From assembly GCF_003955665.1 (NCBI RefSeq), contig NZ_RXHU01000062.1, positions 1 through 64,000 of the forward strand: a DNA stretch of 64,000 nucleotides. The letters run 5' to 3'. Below the pieces are notes generated by a model. The model searched no databases. It was not told the DNA's origin and worked only from the letters and a program-made list of their open reading frames with translations. Positions 41,979-50,940 of this stretch are shown piece after piece. Position 1 is the stretch's first letter. The number at the start of each line of letters is the position of its first letter. The DNA is from Paenibacillus whitsoniae (GTDB taxonomy: Bacteria > Bacillota > Bacilli > Paenibacillales > NBRC-103111). A program made the position numbers and the translations under genes.

Positions 41979-42910
41979 AACATACGCGTATTATAGTTAC
42001 TGGTGCAGGTGGGTTTTTAGGATCGTATTTATCTCATTACTTTCATTTACAACGTGCTGAAGTTATTCCTTGTGGTCGGTCTTTGAGTCAGAATGACCTA
42101 ATCAAGAAAGTTCACTGGGAAAGGAAAGTTGAAGCTCAATTGCCCTCGAAAGCATTTGAATCGTTGCTGCTACAGTCACCACCATCCTTAATAATCCATT
42201 GTGCGGGCACATCTTCAGTTCAGCATTCAGTTGCCGAGCCGTATGAAGACTTTAAGCAATCAGTAAATTTGTTTTCCTATGTTTTAGAGTGTGTAAGAAA
42301 GTATTCTCCTAGGACTAAAGTTGTCTTATTATCAAGTGCCTCGGTGTATGGGTGCCCTGAAACCTTACCTGTTTGCGAAGACATGCAAACACAACCTATC
42401 TCGCCGTATGGTTATCACAAGTTAATGAGTGAATTATTAGCAGAAGAGTATTCTAAAGTCTATGGATTATCTACGCTAGTATTAAGGATTTTCTCCGCAT
42501 ATGGAGAAGGGTTGAGAAAACAGGTTCTGTACGACTTATGTTCCAGATTTTTAGATCATACCAGCGATAATGTTCTAGTTTATGGAACAGGAAATGAAAC
42601 AAGAGATTTTATTCATATTAGCGATTTGGCTAAAGCAATAGATGTATTAATCCATCATAATACATCAGGTATATTTAACATAGGTTCAGGTATAGGAACT
42701 ACAATAGGAAAATTAGCCTATCTCATCCGTGACAGTTTCTCAATTGATAAAGAAATTGTGTTTACAGGTAATGTAAGAAAAGGGGATCCGTTATACTGGG
42801 AGGCCAATATTGATAAGCTTGCTTCTTACGGTTTTACTCCAGAGATATCCATAGAAGCAGGGGTAAGTAAATATTGTAATTGGGTGAAAAACCATAGTGG
42901 AAGAAGGTAG
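41975..42910 (+). CDS. NAD-dependent sugar epimerase/dehydratase
   Basis: This 311-residue extended SDR has RIIVTGAGGFLGSYLSHYF, IIHCAGTSSVQHSVAEPYED, LLSSASVYGCPE with YGYHKLMSE (catalytic Tyr-Lys) and NETRDFIHISDLAKAI. The domain layout is that of UDP-sugar 4-epimerases and dTDP-sugar dehydratases or reductases. The substrate is not clear; it lies between an acyltransferase and a glycosyltransferase with no other nucleotide-sugar gene adjacent. Confidence 0.85.
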   Translation: MKHTRIIVTGAGGFLGSYLSHYFHLQRAEVIPCGRSLSQNDLIKKVHWERKVEAQLPSKAFESLLLQSPPSLIIHCAGTSSVQHSVAEPYEDFKQSVNLFSYVLECVRKYSPRTKVVLLSSASVYGCPETLPVCEDMQTQPISPYGYHKLMSELLAEEYSKVYGLSTLVLRIFSAYGEGLRKQVLYDLCSRFLDHTSDNVLVYGTGNETRDFIHISDLAKAIDVLIHHNTSGIFNIGSGIGTTIGKLAYLIRDSFSIDKEIVFTGNVRKGDPLYWEANIDKLASYGFTPEISIEAGVSKYCNWVKNHSGRR

Positions 42911-42920
42911 GGGGTTCTTT

Positions 42921-44084
42921 ATGAAAGCCAATTATAAGATTGCTCTCAGGATAATTGGTGGCGAAAAGTGGCTAGGCGGAGTTTCTTATATTGAATTACT
43001 TGCAAGGGCTGTGTCCACCCTGCCACCAATGGAACGTCCTGAATTATTTTTAGTTGCGGCAGACAGCAGTCTGGATGATTTTTACCTTCATGAGCATTTT
43101 CTTCATTGTTTCGATGGCATTATTTATGTAGGAAAGGATACTACGAGAGCATCCGATCAAATTAAACACCCATGGATTCATTGTTCTTCTTATGATGAAC
43201 TATCTGAAAAGATAGACTTCTACTATCCTGTATTAATGGATGTTTTGCCTCATCGTTGTGCCGCTTCATGGATTCCGGATTTTCAGTATCGGTACCTTCC
43301 CGAAATCACTTCACAGGAAGAACGTTTGAAACTAGATCTCAAGTATCAAGAAATAGCTGATCGAGCTAAGCTTATTGTTTTTAGTAGTAATGATGCAAGA
43401 GAGGATTTTCATGGATTCTACCCTGACTCCAAAGCTGTAACTAAAATATTATCATTTCACGTGGAGCCGGACGCCAGATGGTATGATGTGAATCCTAGGG
43501 ACATACAAAATAAATTTGGTTTGCCCGATAAATATATCATATGTTGTAATCAGTTTTGGGCACATAAAAATTTTGAGGTATTGTTCAGGAGTATACGTAT
43601 ATTGAAAGACAACGGTCATGTTATTCATGTTGTTTGTACAGGGTCGACCGAAGACTATCGGGTACGGGATTATTTTACAATGATAAAACAATTAATTAGT
43701 GAACTGGACATATCTGATCAAGTACATATTCTTGGAATTATTTCTCGAGAAGAACAGATTCAATTAATACGCAGAAGTTGTTTAGTTGTTCAACCATCAT
43801 TATTCGAAGGCTGGAGTACTATAGTAGAAGAATGCCGTGCACTAGGAAAGACAGTGGTATTGTCCGATCTTAAGGTTAATCTGGAACAAAATCCGCAGCA
43901 TGCTATTTATTTCGATCGCACGGATGCAGAGGATCTAGCTCAAAAATTGAAACATGCCTATCTTGCAGCGGCTGGGCCTGATTTAGAGCGTGAGAAGGTA
44001 GCTAGAGATAATTCAGTGCATTTGATGCGGACCTTTGCTTTGCAATTTAGTGATATATGGCAAACAGCTAAGCAAATTTTTTGA
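42921..44084 (+). CDS. Family 4 (GT-B) glycosyltransferase
   Basis: This 387-residue GT-B transferase has the GT4 C-terminal donor-binding domain: DKYIICCNQFWAHKNFEVLF, VHILGIISREEQIQLIRRS and QPSLFEGWSTIVEECRALGK (the EGxG/E-type motif). The N-terminal domain has SWIPDFQYRYLPEI. It is the only GT-B enzyme in the island and carries no add-on module. ATG 42921 follows GGTAGGGGG; the upstream ATG 42897 overlaps the preceding gene and has no ribosome site. Confidence 0.88.
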   Translation: MKANYKIALRIIGGEKWLGGVSYIELLARAVSTLPPMERPELFLVAADSSLDDFYLHEHFLHCFDGIIYVGKDTTRASDQIKHPWIHCSSYDELSEKIDFYYPVLMDVLPHRCAASWIPDFQYRYLPEITSQEERLKLDLKYQEIADRAKLIVFSSNDAREDFHGFYPDSKAVTKILSFHVEPDARWYDVNPRDIQNKFGLPDKYIICCNQFWAHKNFEVLFRSIRILKDNGHVIHVVCTGSTEDYRVRDYFTMIKQLISELDISDQVHILGIISREEQIQLIRRSCLVVQPSLFEGWSTIVEECRALGKTVVLSDLKVNLEQNPQHAIYFDRTDAEDLAQKLKHAYLAAAGPDLEREKVARDNSVHLMRTFALQFSDIWQTAKQIF

Positions 44085-44113
44085 TTTTTGTGTTTAATTA
44101 AAGGGGGGCTATT

Positions 44114-45223
44114 ATGAGTACAAGCCTTAAAGTATCCGTTATTACTGCAACTTATAATAGCGAAAAGTATGTTGAGAGCGCGATTAAAAGTGTAATAAAC
44201 CAAAGCTATAAAAATATTGAATATATTATTATTGATGGGGCATCTAAAGATAATACATTAAAAATAGTTGAAAATTATGATTCCAAAATAGATAAGCTGA
44301 TTTCCGAAGAGGATTTGGGCATTTACGATGCTTTTAATAAAGGAATTCGACATGCTACTGGAGATATTATTTATTTCTTGAATTCTGATGATACATTATC
44401 TGATGATTCAGTGATTGAGGAAGTAGTGTCACTATTCGATGAGAATCCAAATACTTGGTACGTATATGGGAACGTTCAGTTCCTTGAGAACACAGAAGAT
44501 ATGACTGTTTACGGTAGAGAATTTTCCGTTCAAGATTTCCAAAAAGGATATGCGCCACCTCATCAAGCTGTGTTCGTGAAAGCTGAATTTTTCCATCAAT
44601 ATGGTCTATTTAATTTAGAGTATGCTGTTGCGGGGGACTTTGAATTTTCATTACGATGCTTTTTGAATGCAGCAGAAAAAGAAACTATGTATGTAAATAA
44701 AGTATTAGCTAATTTCAGAATCGGTGGAGTTTCTTCTAGTTATAAGACAAGAATAAGAGGTTTAATGGAGAAGGAAAAAATTATTAATCATTATTTCCGA
44801 GTTTCTACTGATTTCACCAGTGTTGAAATACAAAATAACGCTTTGTTCAGGACATGGTTCGAGATTCTTCTTTTACAAAACAAAGGAATATCCAGGGTAT
44901 TAAAAAAATATGAGATCAACAATGTTGCTATATTTGGAACATTAACTACTTGTAAGTATTTAATTAAGGATTTGGAATTAGAAAATTTATGCATTAAAGG
45001 GATTTTGGATAATAATGAAAATATGCAAGATAAAAAAATACTTGGCTATGATATAAAGCCCGTGCAGTGGGTTAAAGAGAATATAAAACTTGTAGATGCT
45101 ATTATTGTATCTATTGAAAGTTCAAGAGATAAAGAGGTTATTAAATTTTTGAATGATGCTTTTGCAGATCAAATTAAAGTATTCTCTTGGAAGGATCTGA
45201 TTGAATCTTATGCTTCCCATTAG
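44114..45223 (+). CDS. Family 2 glycosyltransferase, copy B of a trio
   Basis: This 369-residue GT2 enzyme closely resembles the one at 40242: VSVITATYNSEKYVESAIKS, EYIIIDGASKDNTLKIVENY, LGIYDAFNKGIRHATGDIIY, FLNSDDTLSDD and PPHQAVFVKAE. The C-terminal module is NNVAIFGTLTTCKYLIKDLE ... GILDNNENMQ. Its 3' end overlaps the next copy by 14 bases. ATG 44114 follows AAGGGGGG. Acceptor and donor unknown. Confidence 0.9.
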   Translation: MSTSLKVSVITATYNSEKYVESAIKSVINQSYKNIEYIIIDGASKDNTLKIVENYDSKIDKLISEEDLGIYDAFNKGIRHATGDIIYFLNSDDTLSDDSVIEEVVSLFDENPNTWYVYGNVQFLENTEDMTVYGREFSVQDFQKGYAPPHQAVFVKAEFFHQYGLFNLEYAVAGDFEFSLRCFLNAAEKETMYVNKVLANFRIGGVSSSYKTRIRGLMEKEKIINHYFRVSTDFTSVEIQNNALFRTWFEILLLQNKGISRVLKKYEINNVAIFGTLTTCKYLIKDLELENLCIKGILDNNENMQDKKILGYDIKPVQWVKENIKLVDAIIVSIESSRDKEVIKFLNDAFADQIKVFSWKDLIESYASH

Positions 45224-46322
45224 AGGTCCCAAAATTTCCATCATTACAGCGTCTTATAATAGTGAATCTACAATTAAGCAGACCATTCAAAGTGTTTCGG
45301 AACAAACCTACTCTAATATAGAGTATATTGTCATTGATGGAGGCTCTATCGATAGAACTAAAGACATCTTGAGGGCGAATCGCAGTAGTATTTCACATTT
45401 GGTTTCAGAACCGGATAAAGGTATATATGATGCATTCAATAAAGGGGTTTCCAAAAGTACAGGAGATATTATTTATTTCCTAAATTCGGATGATTCGTTA
45501 TATGACCAGTATGTTATAGAAGATATTGCACGTTTCTTTGTCGAGCATCCTGAAGCTGACTTTTTATGTGCTAAAGTTTTGGCCAAAGAATTCAACAGCG
45601 ATTTTTCCTACAAAATGGGTAAGTATATGACGTTAGATGATTTTAAAAGTGGTCAAACGTATCCTCACCAAGGTTTTTTTGCAAAGAAAAAGTTGTTCGA
45701 ACGATACAAGGGTTTTAATTTAAAATACAAGCTTGCTGCAGATTTGGACTTTATGTTGAAATGTTTTGAAGATAACAATAATTCATTCCATTTTCTGGAT
45801 CGAATAGTGGCTTTATTTAGATTAGGGGGAGCTTCCAATGGTAGTTCCGGAAGGCAAGATACAATCAATGAAGCTAATTTCATTTTGCGTGAGCATTTCG
45901 GTGTTGAAGATCAGCTGACGGCGATAGCCCCTAAGGAGGAGTTGCAAGGTCTGTATAAAAGTTGGTTAGAAAAACTGCTTTTAAATAAAAGAGGCATCTC
46001 TTCAGTTTTGAAGGATTTAAACGTCAACAGAATCGCTATATTTGGTGCAATGAAAACGGGGCTTTACCTTCTTGAAGATTGTTTGCAATTTGGAGTTGAG
46101 GTATTAACATTCTTGGATAACAATCAGGCAATGCATAATGAGTTTACGAGGGGGGTTTCTATACAATCCCCGGATTGGTTAAGAAGTCATCACAGTCAAA
46201 TTGATGGCGTTGTCATCTCTGTTGAAGGCCCTGTGGATCATGCTATACGTAACCAAATATTTAGTATTGCGGGCAGTGAAATAAAAGTGTTCACATGGAA
46301 AGAATTAATTTTATTACTGTAA
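45210..46322 (+). CDS. Family 2 glycosyltransferase, copy C of a trio
   Basis: This 370-residue third copy has ISIITASYNSESTIKQTIQS, EYIVIDGGSIDRTKDILRAN, GIYDAFNKGVSKSTGDIIYF, LNSDDSLYD and PHQGFFAKK. The C-terminal module is NRIAIFGAMKTGLYLLEDC ... TFLDNNQAMHN ... SPDWLRSHHSQIDGVVI. ATG 45210 is taken as start; TTG 45201 is nearer GGAAGGAT. The gene begins inside the end of the preceding copy, a typical outcome of tandem duplication with translational coupling. Confidence 0.88.
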   Translation: MLPIRGPKISIITASYNSESTIKQTIQSVSEQTYSNIEYIVIDGGSIDRTKDILRANRSSISHLVSEPDKGIYDAFNKGVSKSTGDIIYFLNSDDSLYDQYVIEDIARFFVEHPEADFLCAKVLAKEFNSDFSYKMGKYMTLDDFKSGQTYPHQGFFAKKKLFERYKGFNLKYKLAADLDFMLKCFEDNNNSFHFLDRIVALFRLGGASNGSSGRQDTINEANFILREHFGVEDQLTAIAPKEELQGLYKSWLEKLLLNKRGISSVLKDLNVNRIAIFGAMKTGLYLLEDCLQFGVEVLTFLDNNQAMHNEFTRGVSIQSPDWLRSHHSQIDGVVISVEGPVDHAIRNQIFSIAGSEIKVFTWKELILLL

Positions 46323-46347
46323 CTTACATAGACGGGAGATAATTAAA

Positions 46348-47436
46348 GTGAAACCCAAAGCACTAATTACAGGTGTGACTGGACAAGACGGCGCGTACTT
46401 ATCCGAGTTTCTTTTGAAAAAAGGCTATGAAGTCCATGGTATCAAGAGAAGAGCATCTTCATTCAATACCGACCGAATTGATCATTTATACCAAGATCCC
46501 CACGAAAGCAATGTTAATTTTCACCTCCACTATGGGGATCTAACGGATTCCACCAATTTAATCCGCATCATTCAAGAGGTAAAGCCCGATGAGATTTATA
46601 ATCTTGCTGCGCAGAGCCATGTCCAGGTATCCTTCGAAACCCCGGAGTATACAGCTAATTCGGATGCATTAGGAACTCTTCGCTTGCTGGAAGCCATTCG
46701 TATTACGGGACTTACTGAGAAAGTGAAGTTTTATCAGGCATCAACCAGCGAGTTGTATGGTAAAGTACAGGAAATTCCTCAAACAGAAAAAACACCATTT
46801 TATCCACGTAGTCCGTATGCCGCGGCTAAAATTTATGCATATTGGATCACAGTAAATTATCGTGAAGCTTATAACATGTTTGCATGTAATGGTATTTTAT
46901 TTAACCATGAATCACCTCTTCGGGGTGAAACGTTTGTAACAAGGAAAATTACAAGAGCTGCATCACGTATCAAACTTGGACTTCAGAATAAGTTGTATTT
47001 GGGTAATTTGAATGCCAAAAGGGATTGGGGATTTGCCGGAGATTATGTCGAGGCCATGTGGCTGATGCTTCAACAGCAAACTCCTGAGGATTATGTAATT
47101 GCTACTGGAGAAATGTACTCGGTGAGGGACTTCGTTTCGGCTACATTTAAAGAAGTCGGCATAGAGTTAGAATGGACTGGTGTAGATACTGGGGAGAAAG
47201 GTATCAATAAAGAGAATGGACAGATTCTTGTTGAAGTCGACCCCCGCTATTTCCGACCGACAGAGGTAGAGCTTTTGTTAGGCGATCCGACAAAAGCAAG
47301 AACCAAACTTGGCTGGAAACCGAAGGTTGGATTCCCTGAGCTTGTGCGAATGATGGTTGAGGCAGATATGGAAGAGGCGGAGAAAGACCTTCTTATTTCC
47401 AAAGAGGGTTATAAAACCAAGCGCTATTTTGAATAA
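46348..47436 (+). CDS. gmd: GDP-mannose 4,6-dehydratase
   Basis: Gmd turns GDP-mannose into GDP-4-keto-6-deoxymannose. The protein has 362 residues and the classical motifs: ALITGVTGQDGAYLSEFLL, GIKRRASSFNTDRIDHLY, NLAAQSHVQVSFETPEYTA, QASTSELYGKVQE, SPYAAAKIYAYWI (Tyr-Lys) and LFNHESPLRGETFVTRKIT. GTG 46348 follows GGGAG by 9 bases. Together with fcl and manC immediately downstream it gives GDP-L-fucose. Confidence 0.96.
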   Translation: MKPKALITGVTGQDGAYLSEFLLKKGYEVHGIKRRASSFNTDRIDHLYQDPHESNVNFHLHYGDLTDSTNLIRIIQEVKPDEIYNLAAQSHVQVSFETPEYTANSDALGTLRLLEAIRITGLTEKVKFYQASTSELYGKVQEIPQTEKTPFYPRSPYAAAKIYAYWITVNYREAYNMFACNGILFNHESPLRGETFVTRKITRAASRIKLGLQNKLYLGNLNAKRDWGFAGDYVEAMWLMLQQQTPEDYVIATGEMYSVRDFVSATFKEVGIELEWTGVDTGEKGINKENGQILVEVDPRYFRPTEVELLLGDPTKARTKLGWKPKVGFPELVRMMVEADMEEAEKDLLISKEGYKTKRYFE

Positions 47437-47452
47437 TAAGGGGTCTTGTACA

Positions 47453-48403
47453 ATGGATAAAACGGCAAAGATCTTCGTTGCTGGTCATCGTGGATTGGTG
47501 GGATCATCCATCTTGCGCAAGCTGCATAATTTGAAATATGAGCGTATAATTACGCGCTCCAGATCAGAGCTGGATTTGGGAAACCAGCAAGCTGTGCTTG
47601 AGTTTTTCATGGATGAGAGACCGGACTATGTCTTCTTAGCTGCAGCTAAAGTGGGCGGGATACATGCAAATCATACATACCCAGCACAATTTATATATGA
47701 AAATCTCACGATACAGGCAAATGTGATTCATTCGGCTTATCTCTCGAAAGTTACTAAATTACTCTTTCTAGGTAGCTCCTGTATTTATCCTAAGTATGCT
47801 CCGCAACCAATGAAGGAAGAGTGTCTATTAACCGGAGAGCTCGAACCGACGAATGAGTCTTATGCTATCGCTAAAATCTCAGGCATTAAAATGTGTGAGG
47901 CTTATAATCGACAATATCAAACTCAATTTATTTCCGTAATGCCTACCAATCTATATGGTATTCACGATAATTTTGATTTAGAAACATCGCATGTATTACC
48001 TGCACTCCTAAGAAAATTTCATGAAGCTAAATTAAATAACCAACCCTTCGTTAGTGTATGGGGAAGCGGTAAGCCTAAAAGAGAGTTCCTTTATGTAGAT
48101 GATCTGGCAGATGCTTGTGTATTCCTCATGCAGCGGGATGTTAGCGGTGAGCAAAGCATTCTCAATATTGGGGTGGGTCAAGACCTATCTATCCTTGAAC
48201 TTGCACTTTTAATAAAAAAAATTGTAGGGTATGAAGGTGAAGTACGATTTGACCCAGAGAAACCGGATGGAACGCCTAGGAAGCTCTTGGATGTATCGAG
48301 AATGGAGAAGCTTGGTTGGAAGGCTAAGGTAACTTTAGAAGAGGGTTTAAAACAAACCTATGAATGGTACGTCAATCAAGGAATTGCAGGCTACGAATTA
48401 TGA
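47453..48403 (+). CDS. fcl: GDP-L-fucose synthase
   Basis: Fcl epimerises and reduces GDP-4-keto-6-deoxymannose to GDP-L-fucose using NADPH. The protein has 316 residues with IFVAGHRGLVGSSILRKL, FLAAAKVGGIHANHTYPAQF, FLGSSCIYPKYAPQPMKEE, ESYAIAKISGIKMCE (Tyr-Lys) and MPTNLYGIHDNFDLETSHVL, all diagnostic. ATG 47453 follows AAGGGG and lies 17 bases past gmd; an ATG 96 bases earlier in the frame would overlap gmd and add unlike residues. It overlaps manC by four bases (ATGA). Confidence 0.96.
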   Translation: MDKTAKIFVAGHRGLVGSSILRKLHNLKYERIITRSRSELDLGNQQAVLEFFMDERPDYVFLAAAKVGGIHANHTYPAQFIYENLTIQANVIHSAYLSKVTKLLFLGSSCIYPKYAPQPMKEECLLTGELEPTNESYAIAKISGIKMCEAYNRQYQTQFISVMPTNLYGIHDNFDLETSHVLPALLRKFHEAKLNNQPFVSVWGSGKPKREFLYVDDLADACVFLMQRDVSGEQSILNIGVGQDLSILELALLIKKIVGYEGEVRFDPEKPDGTPRKLLDVSRMEKLGWKAKVTLEEGLKQTYEWYVNQGIAGYEL

Positions 48404-49785
48404 AGTTGATTTTATTATCAGGAGGCTCGGGGAAAAGGCTTTGGCCTTTATCCAATGATGCTAGATCAAAGCAATTTCTGAAAGTTCTTAAAAGCGATAA
48501 AGATCAGAATGAGTCAATGGTCCAAAGGGTATGGCGACAGTTAGGCGACGCAAACCTGCAAGAAAATACGTTGATTGCAACCAGTAAGACGCAAGTCGAA
48601 ATGCTGCAATCTCAGCTTGGGTCGACGGTTCCTTTAATTGTCGAACCCATGAGGCGCGATACGTTTCCAGCGATTGCTTTGGCTTCTGTATATTTATATA
48701 GCGTTGCAAAGGTAAGTCTTGAAGAAGTTGTGTGTATTCTTCCTGTGGACCCTTATGTGGAACATACCTTTTTTGAAAGTCTTCACCAACTGGATAATGT
48801 ACTTAAGCATAGTTCTGCTGATATGGCGCTAATCGGAGTGCAACCTACTTATCCTTCGGCCAAATACGGATACATCTTAACCGAATCTGCAGAAGGAAGT
48901 GGAAGTGATAGCGGTTATCGTAGAGTTACCAGATTTCTAGAGAAACCGACTGAAGAGAAGGCGGCAGAGTTAATTAACAGTAATGCTTTGTGGAATTGCG
49001 GTGTTTTTGCTTTTCGTTTGAAATATATGGTGGAACTACTTCGGAATAACGGGTATTCGCTTGTTTATGAGGATTTTGTTGGAAATTATAGTGACCTACG
49101 TCGAATTAGCTTTGATTATGAAGTTGTTGAGAAAGCAGCTGAGGTTGTTGTGTTACCTTATTCCGGATCATGGAAAGATCTTGGCACATGGAATACCTTA
49201 ACAGAAGAAATAAAAGATAGGTGTATGGGTATAGGGAAAATAAGTGACGATTGCCATCATACGCATCTTATTAATGAACTTGAGATACCGATTACAATTC
49301 TAGGGGTATCAAATGTGGTTGTTGCTGCAAGCCCAGATGGAATATTAGTGACGGATAAAGCGGCAAGTCCAAGGCTTAAAGACCTAGTGGCAAATTTCAC
49401 AGATCCCCCCAGGTACATAGAGCGACACTGGGGATGGTCGAGAGTTCTCGATCAGTCCAAATTGAGCAACGGGTTAGAGATGCTTACTAAAAGAATTTGT
49501 TTATATAAGGATCATAATCTCAGTTATCAGAAGCATAGAAAACGTGAAGAAGTATGGACGGTCATTTCTGGTGAAGGAGAGATTGTCCAAAATGGATACC
49601 TCCAACAAGTTAAGGTGGGTTCTGTTGTTACTATTCCTCCCGAATCGTTACATGCCATTAGGGCAGTTACTGAGTTGGAAATCATTGAAGTGCAAATAGG
49701 CAAAGAGTTAATTGAAGAGGATGTTGAGAGAATTGAATTGAGCTGGGAGAGTATCCTGCAACAAGCAAAGGGCGATGGAGCCTAA
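48400..49785 (+). CDS. manC: Mannose-1-phosphate guanylyltransferase (type II, with cupin domain)
   Basis: ManC makes GDP-mannose from GTP and mannose-1-phosphate. The protein has 461 residues. N-terminal nucleotidyltransferase: ILLSGGSGKRLWPLSNDARS, IVEPMRRDTFPAIALAS, ILPVDPYVE, FLEKPTEEKAAEL and WNCGVFAF. The C-terminal cupin-type isomerase-like domain has HRKREEVWTVISGEGEIV and SVVTIPPESLHAIRA. It supplies substrate to gmd and fcl just upstream. No phosphomannomutase is encoded here, so mannose-1-phosphate must come from a gene elsewhere. Confidence 0.94.
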   Translation: MKLILLSGGSGKRLWPLSNDARSKQFLKVLKSDKDQNESMVQRVWRQLGDANLQENTLIATSKTQVEMLQSQLGSTVPLIVEPMRRDTFPAIALASVYLYSVAKVSLEEVVCILPVDPYVEHTFFESLHQLDNVLKHSSADMALIGVQPTYPSAKYGYILTESAEGSGSDSGYRRVTRFLEKPTEEKAAELINSNALWNCGVFAFRLKYMVELLRNNGYSLVYEDFVGNYSDLRRISFDYEVVEKAAEVVVLPYSGSWKDLGTWNTLTEEIKDRCMGIGKISDDCHHTHLINELEIPITILGVSNVVVAASPDGILVTDKAASPRLKDLVANFTDPPRYIERHWGWSRVLDQSKLSNGLEMLTKRICLYKDHNLSYQKHRKREEVWTVISGEGEIVQNGYLQQVKVGSVVTIPPESLHAIRAVTELEIIEVQIGKELIEEDVERIELSWESILQQAKGDGA

Positions 49786-49814
49786 CCGTATTATTCTAAG
49801 TAGGAGGAACTCAC

Positions 49815-50051
49815 ATGAACGAACAAAAACTTAAAGCCATTTTCGCAGAAGCATTAGGCATCTCCGAAAGCATTGTTGTAGATGATCTACTTTACAACAG
49901 TATTGAACAATGGGATTCGATTGCTCACATGTCGCTGATCGCGGCGATCGATGAAGGCTTTGATATTATGATGGATACGGACGATGTCATTGATCTAAGT
50001 TCATTTGCAAAGGCCAAAGAGATTCTGAGCAAGTATGGAGTGGAGTTTTAA
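49815..50051 (+). CDS. Acyl carrier protein
   Basis: This 78-residue acidic ACP carries the phosphopantetheine attachment Ser in EQWDSIAHMSLIAAID (DSI instead of the common DSL). ATG 49815 follows TAGGAGG. It is separate from the fatty-acid operon and opens a run of acyl-handling genes: SDR reductase, AMP-forming ligase, LuxE-like and LuxC-like enzymes, then an N-acyltransferase (PseH). I infer it holds the acyl chain destined for the nonulosonic acid or another sugar. Confidence 0.9.
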   Translation: MNEQKLKAIFAEALGISESIVVDDLLYNSIEQWDSIAHMSLIAAIDEGFDIMMDTDDVIDLSSFAKAKEILSKYGVEF

Positions 50052-50795
50052 ATGCTGCTTGAGGGCAAGGTAGCTTTAATTACAGGTGCTTCGAAAGGAA
50101 TTGGGCGGGCGACAGCACTCGTTTTGGCGAAGCACGGGGCTGCTGTAGTTATAAATGGGCGGAACGAAAATGATTTGCAATCGTTAGCGGCCCAGATCAG
50201 CGAGATCTCCGAACATGTGCCGCTTGTTCTGTGCTACGATGTAACGGACGCAGGGGAGGTTAAACGAGCCTTTCAACGCATCCATAAACAATATGGAAAG
50301 CTGGATGTTCTTGTCAATAACGCTGGAATTCTCAATGACGGCATGCTGGGGTTAGTTCAACAGGAAAAACTCAATGAGATGTTTGACGTCAATGTGATGG
50401 CCACCATTTCGCATATGCAGTACGCGACACGCTTGATGATGCGCAAAAAAAGTGGGTCTATTATTAATGTAAGTTCCATTCTCGGTAGATATGGAGATGT
50501 TGGGCAGGTCGGCTATGCGGCAAGTAAGGCGGCTGTGATTGGGGCGACAACATCCGCAGCCAAAGAATTTGCTCCGTCCAATATACGGGTGAATGCTGTG
50601 GCGCCTGGTTTTATTGAAACGGATATGACCTCTAAGCTATCGAAGGAAAGATACAACGACCGTTTATCGAACATTCATATGGGTCGAGCTGGGAAGCCGG
50701 AAGAGGTGGCGAATACCATTCTTTTCTTAGCCTCGGATTTGTCTACGTATGTGACAGGACAAGTACTTGGAGTCGACGGCGGCATGGTCGTCTAA
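50052..50795 (+). CDS. SDR reductase, FabG-like
   Basis: This 247-residue classical short-chain dehydrogenase has ALITGASKGIGRATALVLA (cofactor loop), NNAGILNDGMLG, the catalytic Ser-Tyr-Lys set in INVSSILGRYGDVGQVGYAASKAA, APGFIETDMTS and YVTGQVLGVDGGMVV. This is the pattern of 3-oxoacyl-ACP reductase. It abuts the ACP gene (start one base after its stop), so the likely substrate is a 3-oxoacyl group on that ACP, giving a 3-hydroxyacyl chain such as 3-hydroxybutyryl. A sugar-ketone reductase role is possible. Confidence 0.88.
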   Translation: MLLEGKVALITGASKGIGRATALVLAKHGAAVVINGRNENDLQSLAAQISEISEHVPLVLCYDVTDAGEVKRAFQRIHKQYGKLDVLVNNAGILNDGMLGLVQQEKLNEMFDVNVMATISHMQYATRLMMRKKSGSIINVSSILGRYGDVGQVGYAASKAAVIGATTSAAKEFAPSNIRVNAVAPGFIETDMTSKLSKERYNDRLSNIHMGRAGKPEEVANTILFLASDLSTYVTGQVLGVDGGMVV

Positions 50796-50815
50796 CGTTT
50801 GGATCGTGTCTGATG

Positions 50816-50870
50816 AGGTTGTTTCAAAGGTGCAGGTTAAGGCACTTTTTGAAACAACCTTATTATTTTC
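50816..50870 (+). terminator. Strong hairpin terminator-like element between SDR and ligase genes
   Basis: AGGTTGTTTCAAAGGTGC (50816-50833) pairs along almost its whole length with GCACTTTTTGAAACAACCT (50842-50860), one bulged T, and is followed by TATTATTTTC. The T tract is interrupted, so termination may be partial. Confidence 0.65.
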
Positions 50871-50898
50871 TAATTAGATGCTTGCCAGAAGCCGATAA
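50871..50898 (+). promoter_or_regulatory. Candidate SigD promoter of the ligase/lux-like/pse operon
   Basis: TAAT (50871-50874), 16 bases, then GCCGATAA (50891-50898) match SigD 3/4 and 7/8. It lies right after the hairpin and about 40 bases before the acyl-ligase start, so the downstream block to pseC could be co-expressed with flagellin. Confidence 0.65.
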
Positions 50899-50940
50899 TA
50901 GTAAAAGGAAACCTGCGATAGGAAAAAGGAAGTGTGCACG

